This document shows, one piece after another, positions 8,581 to 17,568 of a stretch of DNA of 49,539 nucleotides. The notes under the pieces are model-generated. The model was not told where the DNA came from, searched no databases, and was given only the letters and a program-made list of their open reading frames with translations. The number at the start of each line of letters is the position of its first letter. Position 1 is the stretch's first letter. A program made the translations under genes and the position numbers. Source of the DNA: CAZEPJ01 sp964514105 (GTDB lineage Bacteria > Desulfobacterota > Desulfocorpusculales > Desulfocorpusculum); assembly GCA_964514105.1 (NCBI GenBank), contig CAZEPJ010000032.1, positions 1 through 49,539 of the forward strand, written 5' to 3'.

Positions 8581-9699
8581 TCAGCGGACCTTGGTCCCCC
8601 CCGAGGCCCCCGCGGGCGGTCCCCCGGGCACGTGGACCCGCACCGGCGTGGACCGAGCGCTCTCCTTGGGGGGTTTGGCGTCGTCCAGGGCGGTGACCGC
8701 GTACCAGTACGTCTTGCCCCGCCCGGCGGCCCCGTCGTTGAACACCACCGTGGGGATGGGCTCCGCACTGAGGGCCTCCCACGGCCCGCCTTCGGCCGAG
8801 GAGCGGTAGACCCGGTAGCCGGCCACATCCCGCTTCTCCGCCCCCTCCCACACCAGGCGCACCCCGGCCGGGGTGGGGAAGGCCACCAGCCCCTGGGGCG
8901 GCTCGGGGGGCAGAACCTTCTGGGGTGTGGCCTCCACCACCGCAGAGAACGGCCCCGCCACGGTTCGGTCCTTGACGGTCCGCACGGCCCGGACCTTGTA
9001 CTGGTAGGCCGCGTAGTTCTGCACCGCCGTATCCACGAAGCGGGCCTCCTGCAGGGGTTTGCCGTGGACGGGCGCCCCGCCGAAGTCCCCTCCACTGCGG
9101 GCCTTGAAGAGCTGGTAGCCCACCTCCCCGGGCGCCGCGTCCGAGCCGTCCGCCCGCTGCCGCACGGGGTCCCAGGAGATCTCCAGCTGCACGTCTCCTT
9201 CCCGGATCCGAAGCCCCTCGACCGGCCGGGGCGGCACGTCCCAGTAAGCCTCGGCCCGCATGGACGGCCGGCTCATCAAGCCGGAACGTGCGCGGGCGTG
9301 GGCCCGGTACTGGTAGAGGCCGGGCTTCTGGACGGGGTCGACGATCTCCACGCTGCCCCGGGCAGACTCGGCCTTGTCGCCCGGGGCGTAGGCCACCTCT
9401 GCGATCTGGGAGAAGCTCGCAGGACAGCTGGGGCAATCCCCTCCCTCCAGGGCCGATCGAGAGAACACCACGGCTTCCAGGTCCGTCAGGGGCGTGCCGT
9501 CGCTGTTTCGCTGGGGAACGAGGCAGGAGACCCGCAGGCCCTCGGCCGTCACCTCCACCCGCACCTGGGTGGGGGCCCGCGGCACGACCCTCTCGGCCGG
9601 CAACGGTTTGCCCTTGAGGCCGCACCCCGCCAGGCACGCCAGGACAACGACTGCAAGAACGCCCCTCACCGCCGTGACGCACAGGTGCCCGACGCTCAT
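8581..9699 (-). CDS. Lipoprotein with LptM-like N-terminus and Fn3-like repeats
   Basis: This 372-residue protein has a lipoprotein signal ending in the lipobox LAGC (Cys about 26), followed directly by GLKGKPLPAE. The CGLKG start resembles the short LptM/YifL lipoprotein that occupies this argH-lysA/dapF neighbourhood in other proteobacteria. The rest has at least two, perhaps three, fibronectin type III-like units with repeated phrases such as PPRPVEGLRI and PPEPPQGLVAF and KTYWYAVTALDD. The ATG overlaps the argH stop by 4 bases. LptM assists assembly of the LPS translocon; whether this long form does so is unknown. Confidence 0.8.
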   Translation of the reverse strand: MSVGHLCVTAVRGVLAVVVLACLAGCGLKGKPLPAERVVPRAPTQVRVEVTAEGLRVSCLVPQRNSDGTPLTDLEAVVFSRSALEGGDCPSCPASFSQIAEVAYAPGDKAESARGSVEIVDPVQKPGLYQYRAHARARSGLMSRPSMRAEAYWDVPPRPVEGLRIREGDVQLEISWDPVRQRADGSDAAPGEVGYQLFKARSGGDFGGAPVHGKPLQEARFVDTAVQNYAAYQYKVRAVRTVKDRTVAGPFSAVVEATPQKVLPPEPPQGLVAFPTPAGVRLVWEGAEKRDVAGYRVYRSSAEGGPWEALSAEPIPTVVFNDGAAGRGKTYWYAVTALDDAKPPKESARSTPVRVHVPGGPPAGASGGTKVR

Positions 9700-11087
9700 G
9701 GCTCCACCCCTTTTTCCAGTCGCTCTCGCCATCGGGCCAGATCGCCCCGCGCGGCCTCCGTCGCCTCCATCACCCGCTGGGTGGCGGTGCCGCCCTGGCT
9801 GGCCCTGCGCTCCACCGACGCCCTGGGGTCCAGGACCGCGAAGACGTCGGCATCGAAGGCGTCATCGTACCGCCGAAGCTCCTCCAGTTCCAGGCGGGAC
9901 AGGGGGATCTCCCGCTCCAGGCAGGCCCGGACGATCTGCGCCGCCACGCCGTGGGCCTTGCGGAAGGGCCTCCCCTTTTCCACCAGGTAGTCGGCCAGGT
10001 CCGTGGCGGTCAGGTACCCCTCCTCCGTGGCCCGGGACATGCGCCGGGCGTCGACCTCCATGGTCCGGAGCATCTGGACGAAGACCCGCAGGGAGCCGCG
10101 CACCGTGTCCACGGCCTCGAACATGGGGCGCTTGTCCTCCTGCATGTCCTTGTTGTACGCCAGGGGGAGCCCCTTGAGGGTCACGAACAGGGACACCAGG
10201 TTTCCCAGAAGTCCCCCTGTCTTGCCGCGAATGAGCTCCGCGAAGTCGGGATTGCGCTTCTGGGGCATGATGCTGCTGCCGGTGCAGAACAGCTCCGTGA
10301 GCCGCACGAAGCCGAACTCCTGGGAGCTCCACAACACGATCTCCTCGCAGAAGCGGCTGAGGTGGAGACCCAGGATGGCCGCGGCCGATAGGAACTCCAG
10401 GAGATAATCCCGGTCGCTCACGGAATCGATGCTGTTGCGCGACACCCGGGCGAATCCCAGCTCCCGGGCCACCGAGGCACGGTCCACGGGAAAGTCGATG
10501 CCGGCCAGGGCCCCGGCGCCCAGGGGGAGCTCGTCCAGGGATGCCAGGCACCGCTCCATGCGCCGCAGGTCCCGATGGAACATCTCGAAGTAGGCCATGA
10601 GGTGGTGGGAGAAGAGGACCGGTTGGGCCCGCTGGAGGTGGGTATACCCCGGCATGATGACGCGCAGGTGGGCCTCGGCCTTCTCCACCAGGGCCTCCAT
10701 CAGGTCCAAGAGCTGTCCCTGGATCCCCCGGACCTCCTCCCGCAAAAAGAGCCTTTCGTCCAGGGCCACCTGGTCGTTGCGGCTCCTGGCCGTGTGGAGC
10801 TTCCCGCCCACTTCCCCCACCTTCTCCACGAGGCGGTGCTCCACGTTCATGTGGATGTCCTCCCACTGGAGGGCAAAGGGGAACTGCCCTTGCTCGATCT
10901 CCCGGAGGATCTCCTCCAGCCCCTGGAGGATGACCCGGGCCTCCTGCTGGGCGATGATCCCCTGGCGGGCCAGCATCCGGCAGTGGGCCTGGCTCCCGCG
11001 GATGTCGTGGCGGTACATGCGCTGGTCCAGGGGAAGCGAGGCCCCGAACGCCTGAAGGAACTCGGGAAAGGAGAGGGAATCGGCCAT
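9696..11087 (-). CDS. argH: Argininosuccinate lyase
   Basis: This 463-residue enzyme splits argininosuccinate into arginine and fumarate. The superfamily signature GSSIMPQKRNPD is intact, and TARSRNDQVALD and MPGYTHLQRAQPVLFSHH are present. Length is normal for the tetrameric lyase. It is the last arg gene of the run and is followed at a 4-base overlap by the lipoprotein gene. Confidence 0.98.
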   Translation of the reverse strand: MADSLSFPEFLQAFGASLPLDQRMYRHDIRGSQAHCRMLARQGIIAQQEARVILQGLEEILREIEQGQFPFALQWEDIHMNVEHRLVEKVGEVGGKLHTARSRNDQVALDERLFLREEVRGIQGQLLDLMEALVEKAEAHLRVIMPGYTHLQRAQPVLFSHHLMAYFEMFHRDLRRMERCLASLDELPLGAGALAGIDFPVDRASVARELGFARVSRNSIDSVSDRDYLLEFLSAAAILGLHLSRFCEEIVLWSSQEFGFVRLTELFCTGSSIMPQKRNPDFAELIRGKTGGLLGNLVSLFVTLKGLPLAYNKDMQEDKRPMFEAVDTVRGSLRVFVQMLRTMEVDARRMSRATEEGYLTATDLADYLVEKGRPFRKAHGVAAQIVRACLEREIPLSRLELEELRRYDDAFDADVFAVLDPRASVERRASQGGTATQRVMEATEAARGDLARWRERLEKGVEP

Positions 11088-11134
11088 GGCTCCACTCGTC
11101 TCGCCCGCGGGAGGCCCACGCCCCCCCGGGGAGG

Positions 11135-12352
11135 TCAGGCCCCGGACCGCTCGGCCACGAGCCGCCTGACCCGCAGCCGCAGACCCTGCAGCCGGATGAA
11201 TCCCGTGGCCTCCTGCTGATCGTACACCGCGTCTCTCTCGAAGGTGGCCAGGTCCGGCACGTACAGGGAACGCGGGGCCTTGCGGCCGACCACCATGCAG
11301 TTGCCCTTGTACAGCTTGAGGCGCGCCGTGCCGGTGACGCCCCGCTGGGCCCGGTCCATGGTCTCCTGCAGGAGCTCCATCTCCGGGGAGAACCAGAAGC
11401 CGTAGTAGATGAGCTCGGCGAACCTCGGCACCAGGCTGTCCCGCAGGTGCATCACCTCCCGATCCATGGTGATGGACTCCACGGCCCGATGGGCCGCATG
11501 CAGGATGGTCCCGCCCGGCGTCTCGTACACCCCCCGGGACTTCATGCCTACGAACCGGTTCTCCACCAGATCGACCCGCCCGATGCCGTTGGCCCCGCCC
11601 AGGGCATTGAGATGGGCCAAAAGGTCGGCCGGGCCCATGGCCCTGCCGTCGACGGCCGTGGGGGTCCCGTCCTCGAAGGCGATCTCCACGTACGTGGCCC
11701 GATCCGGGGCCGCCTCGGGAGAGACGGTCAGCCTGAACATGTCCTCCTCGGGCTCGAACCAGGGGTCTTCCAGGATGCCCCCTTCGAAGCTCAGATGCAG
11801 GAGGTTGCGGTCGCAGCTGTAGGGCTTCTCCAAAGTGGCCTCCACCGGGATCCCCCGCTCCCGGGCATAGGCCAGCATCTCGCTCCGGGACCTGAGCGAC
11901 CACAGCGGGTCCCGCCAAGGGGCGATGACGCGGAGCCTGGGCTCCAGGGCCGTGAAGGTCAGCTCGAAGCGGACCTGATCGTTCCCCTTGCCCGTGGCCC
12001 CGTGGGCCACGGCGTCCGCCCCAACGGCCCGGGCCACCTCCACCTGGTGCCGGGCGATGATGGGCCGGGCAATGGAGGTGCCCAGGAGGTACCCCCCCTC
12101 GTACACCGCGTTGCCCCGCAGGGCGGGAAACACATAGTCCCGCACGAACTCCTCCCGCAGGTCCTTCACCACGAAGCCCGAAGCCCCCGTGGCACGGGCC
12201 TTGGCCTCCAGGCCGTCCAGCTCCTCCTCCTGGCCGATGTCCGCCGTGAAGGCCACGACCTCGCACCCGTACGTATCGATGAGCCACCGGAGGATGACCG
12301 ACGTGTCCAGCCCGCCGGAGTACGCCAGTACCACCTTGTTCATCCGCTCCAT
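11135..12352 (-). CDS. argG: Argininosuccinate synthase
   Basis: This 405-residue enzyme joins citrulline and aspartate using ATP. The N-terminal ATP-pyrophosphatase loop is LAYSGGLDTSV, followed by VAHGATGKGNDQVRFE. The start is ATG 12352 with GGGGGAGG about 5 bases upstream; an internal ATG at 12343 is also possible. It lies between argF and argH with gaps under 80 bases. Confidence 0.98.
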   Translation of the reverse strand: MERMNKVVLAYSGGLDTSVILRWLIDTYGCEVVAFTADIGQEEELDGLEAKARATGASGFVVKDLREEFVRDYVFPALRGNAVYEGGYLLGTSIARPIIARHQVEVARAVGADAVAHGATGKGNDQVRFELTFTALEPRLRVIAPWRDPLWSLRSRSEMLAYARERGIPVEATLEKPYSCDRNLLHLSFEGGILEDPWFEPEEDMFRLTVSPEAAPDRATYVEIAFEDGTPTAVDGRAMGPADLLAHLNALGGANGIGRVDLVENRFVGMKSRGVYETPGGTILHAAHRAVESITMDREVMHLRDSLVPRFAELIYYGFWFSPEMELLQETMDRAQRGVTGTARLKLYKGNCMVVGRKAPRSLYVPDLATFERDAVYDQQEATGFIRLQGLRLRVRRLVAERSGA

Positions 12353-12429
12353 CTCCACCTCCCCCTCTGGGGTCCGAACCCCCCGGGCCCGCCGCCGTCG
12401 GCGGCCCCCCCCGCGGCCCCCTGCCCGTC

Positions 12430-13362
12430 TCACGCATGCTCCGGCGAAGGCCCCTTGGGCCGATGGGGCCCCATGAGGAGCTCGAGGATGGCCTTCTGCA
12501 CGTGAAGCCGGTTTTCGGCCTGATCGAAGACCACGGATTGGGGGCCGTCCATGACCGCATCGCTGATCTCCTCGCCCCGATGGGCGGGAAGACAGTGCAT
12601 GACCAGCGCCCCGGCGGCGGCCCGCCCCAGCATGGCCTCGTTGACCTGGTATCCGGCAAAGGCCTTCCTGCGGGCCTCGGCCTCCCCTTCCTGGCCCATG
12701 CTGACCCAGGTGTCCGTGTAGATGACCCGGGCCCCCGCCACGGCCGCCAGGGGATCCCTTTCCAGCCGCACATTTGCCCCCGCCCCGGCCAGCACATCCC
12801 CGTTGGGGTCGTACCCTTCCGGGCAGGCCAGGACCAGATCGAAGCCCGCCAGATTGGCCGCGTGGATCCAGGAGTTGGCCACGTTGTTGCCGTCCCCCAC
12901 GTACGCCACGCGATGCCGTCGGATGTCCCCGAGACGCTCCTGCACCGTGAACAGATCGCTCAGCACCTGGCACGGGTGAAACAGGTCCGTCAGTCCGTTG
13001 ATCACGGGCACCGTGGCGAAGCGGGCAAAGGCCTCCAGCGCATCCTGGGCAAACGTGCGGATCATCACCCCGTCCACGTACCGGCTCAAGACCCTGGCCG
13101 TGTCCGGGATGCTCTCCCCCCGGCCCATCTGGGTGGCGGACGACTCCAGAAAGAGGGCCGTCCCCCCCATCTGATACATGCCCACTTCGAAGGAGACCCT
13201 GGTGCGCGTGGACGCCTTGTCGAAGATCATGGCAAGGATCTTCCCGTCCAGGGTGCGATGGGCCACGCCCCGCTTGGTCTTGTCCTTGATGACCCGCGCC
13301 AGGGTGAGGATGGATTCCAGATCCCCCTGGGTCAGATGATCGATGCGCAGCAGATGTCTCAA
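12430..13362 (-). CDS. argF: Ornithine carbamoyltransferase
   Basis: This 310-residue enzyme makes citrulline from ornithine and carbamoyl phosphate. It shows the carbamoyl-phosphate motif KASTRTRVSFE, HPCQVLSD, and the ornithine loop MHCLPAHRGEEIS. The start is a TTG at 13362 with GGGAGGGG just upstream; the longer open frame upstream is Arg/Gly-rich and non-homologous. It lies about 100 bases after argD. Confidence 0.97.
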   Translation of the reverse strand: MRHLLRIDHLTQGDLESILTLARVIKDKTKRGVAHRTLDGKILAMIFDKASTRTRVSFEVGMYQMGGTALFLESSATQMGRGESIPDTARVLSRYVDGVMIRTFAQDALEAFARFATVPVINGLTDLFHPCQVLSDLFTVQERLGDIRRHRVAYVGDGNNVANSWIHAANLAGFDLVLACPEGYDPNGDVLAGAGANVRLERDPLAAVAGARVIYTDTWVSMGQEGEAEARRKAFAGYQVNEAMLGRAAAGALVMHCLPAHRGEEISDAVMDGPQSVVFDQAENRLHVQKAILELLMGPHRPKGPSPEHA

Positions 13363-13459
13363 CCCGCCCCTCCCGTCTCGTGCTCGCCCCCCGGGCGCCC
13401 CACGGGCCCCCGGAAGGCAGGCCCGGCGGCGCAGCCCGCGCCCGGCCTCCCTGTGCCCC

Positions 13460-14653
13460 CTAGCCGAACACCGCCTGGAACGCACCCCGGAGGCGCACCA
13501 GGGCCTCCTCGGCCTCTTCCCGGCTCAGGACCAGGGGGGGGACGAAGCGCAGGACCCGATCCATGGTGCAGTTGATGAGCAGCCCCCGCGCCATGGCGGC
13601 CTGGACCAGTTCCTTGCACGGCTCGCGCAGCTCCATCCCCAGCATCCACCCCCGGCCGCGGACCTCCACCACCACGGGGGCATAGGCCGCCGCGATCTCC
13701 TGGAGCCCCTGGCGGAACCGGGCGGCCGTGGGCCGCATGCGCTCCAGGAGCCCGTCCTCGACCAGGACGGACAGCACCGCCACCCCCGCCGCCGCCGTCA
13801 CGGGATTGCCGCCGAAGGTGGTGGCATGCGTCCCGGGGGTGAGGGCCGCGGCCACATCTCCCGTGGCCAGCAGCGCCCCCATGGGCAGCCCCCCGCCCAG
13901 CCCCTTGGCCACGGTCATCACGTGGGGCGTCATGCCCTCGGCCTCGTGGGCGAAGAGGGTCCCGGTGCGCCCCATGCCCGTCTGCACCTCGTCCAGGATG
14001 AGGAGGATCCCCCGCTGCTCGCACAACTCCTTGAGCCCCCGGAGATACCCCTCGGGAGGCATCCGCACCCCCCCCTCGCCCTGGATGGGCTCCACCAGGA
14101 TGGCGCACGTGCCGGGGCCCACCGCGGCCCGGGCGGCCTCCAGGTCGCCGAAGGGGACGTAGCGAAACCCCGGCACCATGGGCTCGAAGCCGTGGTGATA
14201 CTTCTCCTGGCCCGTGGCCGTCACCGTGGCCAGGGTCCGGCCGTGGAACGACCCGTGGGTGGTGATGACCTCGAAGCGCTCCGGGTGCCCCTGGTCCTTG
14301 GCCCACTTGCGGGCCAGCTTGAGGGCCCCCTCGTTGGCCTCGGCCCCGCTGTTGCAGAAGAAGACCCGGTCCGCGAAGGTCAGGGCCACCAGGCGCTCGG
14401 CCAGCTCCACCATGGGCGGCGTGTAGTAGAGGTTGGAGACGTGCATGAGTCGGCCCGCCTGCTCCCGGATGGCGGCCACGACCCTGGGGTGGCAGTGGCC
14501 CACGTTGCACACGGCCAGGCCGGCGAACAGGTCGATGTACTCCCGCCCCTCCTCGTCCCACAGGCGGGCCCCCTGCCCCCGCACCAAGGTCACGGGAAAG
14601 CGCCCATAGGTCTGAAAGACCACCTTGTCCGCCCGTTCCATCCAGTTGCTCAT
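13460..14653 (-). CDS. argD: Acetylornithine aminotransferase
   Basis: This 397-residue class III PLP aminotransferase acts on N-acetylglutamate semialdehyde. Visible are FFCNSGAEANEGALKLAR, ILDEVQTGMGRTG and the PLP lysine in MTVAKGLGGGLP. Its place between argB and argF supports ArgD over a 4-aminobutyrate or succinylornithine enzyme. Some ArgD enzymes also serve as N-succinyl-DAP aminotransferase, which dapL would make unnecessary here. Confidence 0.96.
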   Translation of the reverse strand: MSNWMERADKVVFQTYGRFPVTLVRGQGARLWDEEGREYIDLFAGLAVCNVGHCHPRVVAAIREQAGRLMHVSNLYYTPPMVELAERLVALTFADRVFFCNSGAEANEGALKLARKWAKDQGHPERFEVITTHGSFHGRTLATVTATGQEKYHHGFEPMVPGFRYVPFGDLEAARAAVGPGTCAILVEPIQGEGGVRMPPEGYLRGLKELCEQRGILLILDEVQTGMGRTGTLFAHEAEGMTPHVMTVAKGLGGGLPMGALLATGDVAAALTPGTHATTFGGNPVTAAAGVAVLSVLVEDGLLERMRPTAARFRQGLQEIAAAYAPVVVEVRGRGWMLGMELREPCKELVQAAMARGLLINCTMDRVLRFVPPLVLSREEAEEALVRLRGAFQAVFG

Positions 14654-14673
14654 GTCGCGCTCCGGTGCCGCCC

Positions 14674-15555
14674 CTACGGCGTGATCTCCGTCCCCACCCC
14701 CACGTCCGTGAAGACCTCCAGCAGGACGGCGTGTTCCCTGCGGCCGTCGATGATGTGGGCCTTGCCCACGCCCCCCTCGATGGCCTCCAGGCAGCAGTTG
14801 ACCTTGGGGAGCATGCCGCCCTTGATGATCCCGTCCGCCATGGCCGCCCGGGCCGCGCGGGCGTCCAGGGTGGAGATGAGCCTGGCATCGGGGTCCAGCA
14901 CCCCCTCTACGTCCGTCAGCAGGATGAGCTTCTCGGCGGCCAGGGCCGTGGCCATGGCGCCCGCCACCAGGTCGGCGTTGATGTTGTAAGTCTCCCCCCC
15001 GGGGCCCACCCCCACGGGCGCGATGACGGGGATGATGCGCTCGGCCTCCAAGGCCAGCACCACCTGCGGGTCCACCCGGTCCACCTCGCCCACCTTGCCC
15101 AGGTCGATGATCTCCGAGGCTTCCACCTGGTCCGAAGGGCCCCGCACGTGCATCTTGCGGGCCAGGATGAGCCGGCCGTCCTTTCCGCTGAGGCCCACGG
15201 CCCGCCCCCCCTCCCGGTTGATGAGCCCAACGATCTCCTTGTTCACCTTGCCCACCAGGACCATCTCCACCACGTCCATGGTCTCGTCGTCGGTGATGCG
15301 CATCCCCTGGTAGAATCGCGACTCGATGCCCATGCGGCGAAGGACCTGGCCGATCTGAGGCCCTCCTCCATGGACCACCACGGGGTGAAGGCCGATGGCC
15401 TTGAGCAGGATCATGTCCATGGCAAATGAGCGCTTGAGCCCCTCGTCCACCATGGCATGGCCCCCGAACTTGACGACGATGCGCTTGCCGTAGAAGCGCT
15501 GCATGTACGGCAGCGCCTCCACCAGCACCTTGGCCTTCTCGATGGGAGAGTCCAT
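14674..15555 (-). CDS. argB: Acetylglutamate kinase
   Basis: This 293-residue amino-acid kinase phosphorylates N-acetylglutamate. Motifs include VVKFGGHAM, VVVHGGGPQIG, GLSGKDGRL and LTDVEGVLD. An N-terminal helix of about 25 residues (AKVLVEALPYMQRFYG) precedes the kinase core, as in the arginine-inhibited hexameric type, so feedback control by arginine is plausible. The first gene of the arg run, it lies 74 bases after hslU. Confidence 0.97.
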   Translation of the reverse strand: MDSPIEKAKVLVEALPYMQRFYGKRIVVKFGGHAMVDEGLKRSFAMDMILLKAIGLHPVVVHGGGPQIGQVLRRMGIESRFYQGMRITDDETMDVVEMVLVGKVNKEIVGLINREGGRAVGLSGKDGRLILARKMHVRGPSDQVEASEIIDLGKVGEVDRVDPQVVLALEAERIIPVIAPVGVGPGGETYNINADLVAGAMATALAAEKLILLTDVEGVLDPDARLISTLDARAARAAMADGIIKGGMLPKVNCCLEAIEGGVGKAHIIDGRREHAVLLEVFTDVGVGTEITP

Positions 15556-15629
15556 GGCCTTCTCCGCCAGACGGGACCGGCTGGTGGGGCCCGGCCGCCG
15601 CCCGTCGCCCCTCGCCGGGCGCCTTTCGC

Positions 15630-17027
15630 CTACAGGATATACCGGCTCAGGTCCTCGTCCCGGACCACGTCGGTCAGCTTCTCCCGCACGTACGATCCGT
15701 CGATGGTCACCGCCCCCTTGTCCCGGTCCGGGGCGTCGAAGGAGAGCTCCTCCAGCAGCCGCTCCATGACGGTGTGCAGCCGCCTCGCCCCGATGCTCTG
15801 CCCGCGGTCGTTGACCACCGTGGCGATGCGGGCGATCTCCTCCACCGCGTCCGCCGTGAACTCCAGAGACACCCCTTCGGTATCCAGCAGGGCCTCGTAC
15901 TGGCGCAGCAGGGAGTTCTCGGGCTCCCTGAGGATCCGCACGAAGTCCTCCTGGGTGAGGGAATCCAGCTCCACCCGTATGGGGAAGCGCCCCTGGAGCT
16001 CGGGGATAAGGTCCGAGGGCTTGCTCATGTGGAAGGCCCCGGCCGCGATGAACAAGATGTGGTCGGTCTTGACCCAGCCGTACTTGGTGTTGACCGTGGT
16101 GCCCTCCACGATGGGCAAGATGTCCCTCTGGACCCCTTCCCGGGACACGTCGGGGCCGTGGGCCTGGCCCCGGCCCGCGATCTTGTCGATCTCGTCGATG
16201 AACACGATCCCCGTGTGCTCCACCCGCTCCCGGGCCAGCTCCGCCACCCGGTCCGCGTCGATGAGCCTTTGCGCCTCCTCCCGCGCCAGGAGCTTGAGCG
16301 CATCGGGTACCCGCATGCGCCGCTTCTTGGTGCGCCCCGGGAAGAGGTTCCCCAGCATCTCCCGCAGCTGGAGCTCCAGGTCCTCCATGCCCGCAGTGGA
16401 CAGCACGCCCATGACCGGGACGGTCCGGTCGGCCACCTCGGTCTCCACGTAGCGATCGTCCAGCTTTCCCTCCCGGAGCATGCGCCGGAGCTTCTCCCGG
16501 GTGCCCGAGGCCTCCGGGGGTTCGGCCGGCCGCGGCCGGAGGGCCTCCAGGGCCTCCTGCAACGTCTGGGCCCCCCCGCCCCCGTCTCCCCCTCTCCCGC
16601 CGCCCGGCCGGGCAACGGGCAGGAGCAGATCCAGCAGCCGCTCCTCGGCCAGCTGCTCGGCCTGGACCTGCACCTTTTGCATCTCCTCGTCGCGCACCAT
16701 GTTCACGGCCAGCTCGGTGAGGTCTCGAACCATGGACTCCACATCCCGCCCCACATACCCCACCTCGGTGTACTTGGAGGCCTCCACCTTGATGAAGGGC
16801 GACTGGGCCATACGGGCCAGCCGCCGGGCGATCTCCGTCTTGCCCACCCCCGTGGGCCCGATCATCAGGATGTTCTTGGGGGCCACCTCTTCCCGCAGCG
16901 CCTCGGGGATCTGCAGCCGGCGCCACCGGTTTCGCAGGGCGATGGCCACGGCCCGCTTGGCCTGCCGCTGCCCCACGATGAAGCGATCCAGCTCAGAGAC
17001 GATCTCCCGGGGGGTGAAGGCCGCCAT
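15630..17027 (-). CDS. hslU: HslUV protease ATPase subunit HslU (ClpY)
   Basis: This 465-residue AAA+ unfoldase powers the HslV peptidase. The Walker A motif GPTGVGKT lies at 57-64 and Walker B in IVFIDEIDKIAGRG. The inserted I domain (about 110-240) contains a Gly-rich loop (ARPGGGRGGDGGGG). The substrate pore loop is GYVGRDVES and the C-terminus ends SRYIL, which docks into HslV. It starts 1 base after the hslV stop. Confidence 0.98.
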   Translation of the reverse strand: MAAFTPREIVSELDRFIVGQRQAKRAVAIALRNRWRRLQIPEALREEVAPKNILMIGPTGVGKTEIARRLARMAQSPFIKVEASKYTEVGYVGRDVESMVRDLTELAVNMVRDEEMQKVQVQAEQLAEERLLDLLLPVARPGGGRGGDGGGGAQTLQEALEALRPRPAEPPEASGTREKLRRMLREGKLDDRYVETEVADRTVPVMGVLSTAGMEDLELQLREMLGNLFPGRTKKRRMRVPDALKLLAREEAQRLIDADRVAELARERVEHTGIVFIDEIDKIAGRGQAHGPDVSREGVQRDILPIVEGTTVNTKYGWVKTDHILFIAAGAFHMSKPSDLIPELQGRFPIRVELDSLTQEDFVRILREPENSLLRQYEALLDTEGVSLEFTADAVEEIARIATVVNDRGQSIGARRLHTVMERLLEELSFDAPDRDKGAVTIDGSYVREKLTDVVRDEDLSRYIL

Positions 17028-17028
17028 G

Positions 17029-17568
17029 TCACGCTTCCTCGATGACGAATTCCCGATTGGTGTAGATGCAGATATCGGCCGCGATCTCCATCGCCTCCCG
17101 GGCGATCTGCCGGGCGTCCAGCTCCGTGTGTTTGAGCAGGGCCCGGGCGGCCGCCAGGGCATAGGGCCCCCCCGAGCCGATGGCCGCGAGGCCGTCATCG
17201 GGCTCCACCACGTCCCCGGTCCCCGAAAGGAGGAGGGTGGCCTCCCGGTCGGCCACCAGGAGCATGGCCTCCAGGCGCCTCAAGACCCGATCCGTCCGCC
17301 ACTCCTTGGCCAGCTCCACGGCCGCCCGCATGAGGTTGCCGCTGAACGCGTCGAGCTTCTGCTCGAATTTCTCGAACAGGGTCAGGGCATCGGCCGACCC
17401 CCCGGCGAACCCGGCCAGGACCCGATCGTGATGGAGCCTTCGGACCTTGCGCGCCCCCCGCTTCATCACCGTGGCCCCGTGGGTCACCTGGCCGTCGGCG
17501 GCCATGGCCACCTTTCCCCGGCGGCGCACGGCCAGGACCGTGGTGGCCCGCCACGCCTCCCGCCTCAT
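17029..17568 (-). CDS. hslV: HslUV protease peptidase subunit HslV (ClpQ)
   Basis: This 179-residue threonine peptidase of the proteasome fold has an eight-residue propeptide before the catalytic Thr (residue 9 in ATTVLAVRR). GDGQ is replaced by ADGQVTHGATVMK, and LLSGTGDVVEP, AIGSGGPYA and the C-terminal ICIYTNREFVIEE are present. The propeptide is longer than the single Met in E. coli. Its ATG overlaps xerC by 4 bases. The order xerC-hslV-hslU also occurs in Bacillus (codV-clpQ-clpY). Confidence 0.98.
   Translation of the reverse strand: MRREAWRATTVLAVRRRGKVAMAADGQVTHGATVMKRGARKVRRLHHDRVLAGFAGGSADALTLFEKFEQKLDAFSGNLMRAAVELAKEWRTDRVLRRLEAMLLVADREATLLLSGTGDVVEPDDGLAAIGSGGPYALAAARALLKHTELDARQIAREAMEIAADICIYTNREFVIEEA

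Noticed and set aside
9696..12797. One continuous open frame of over 1000 codons through argH and part of argG
   Set aside because: Only the argH part is homologous; the remainder is the argG shadow frame, rich in Gly/Arg/Pro as in other GC-rich shadows.
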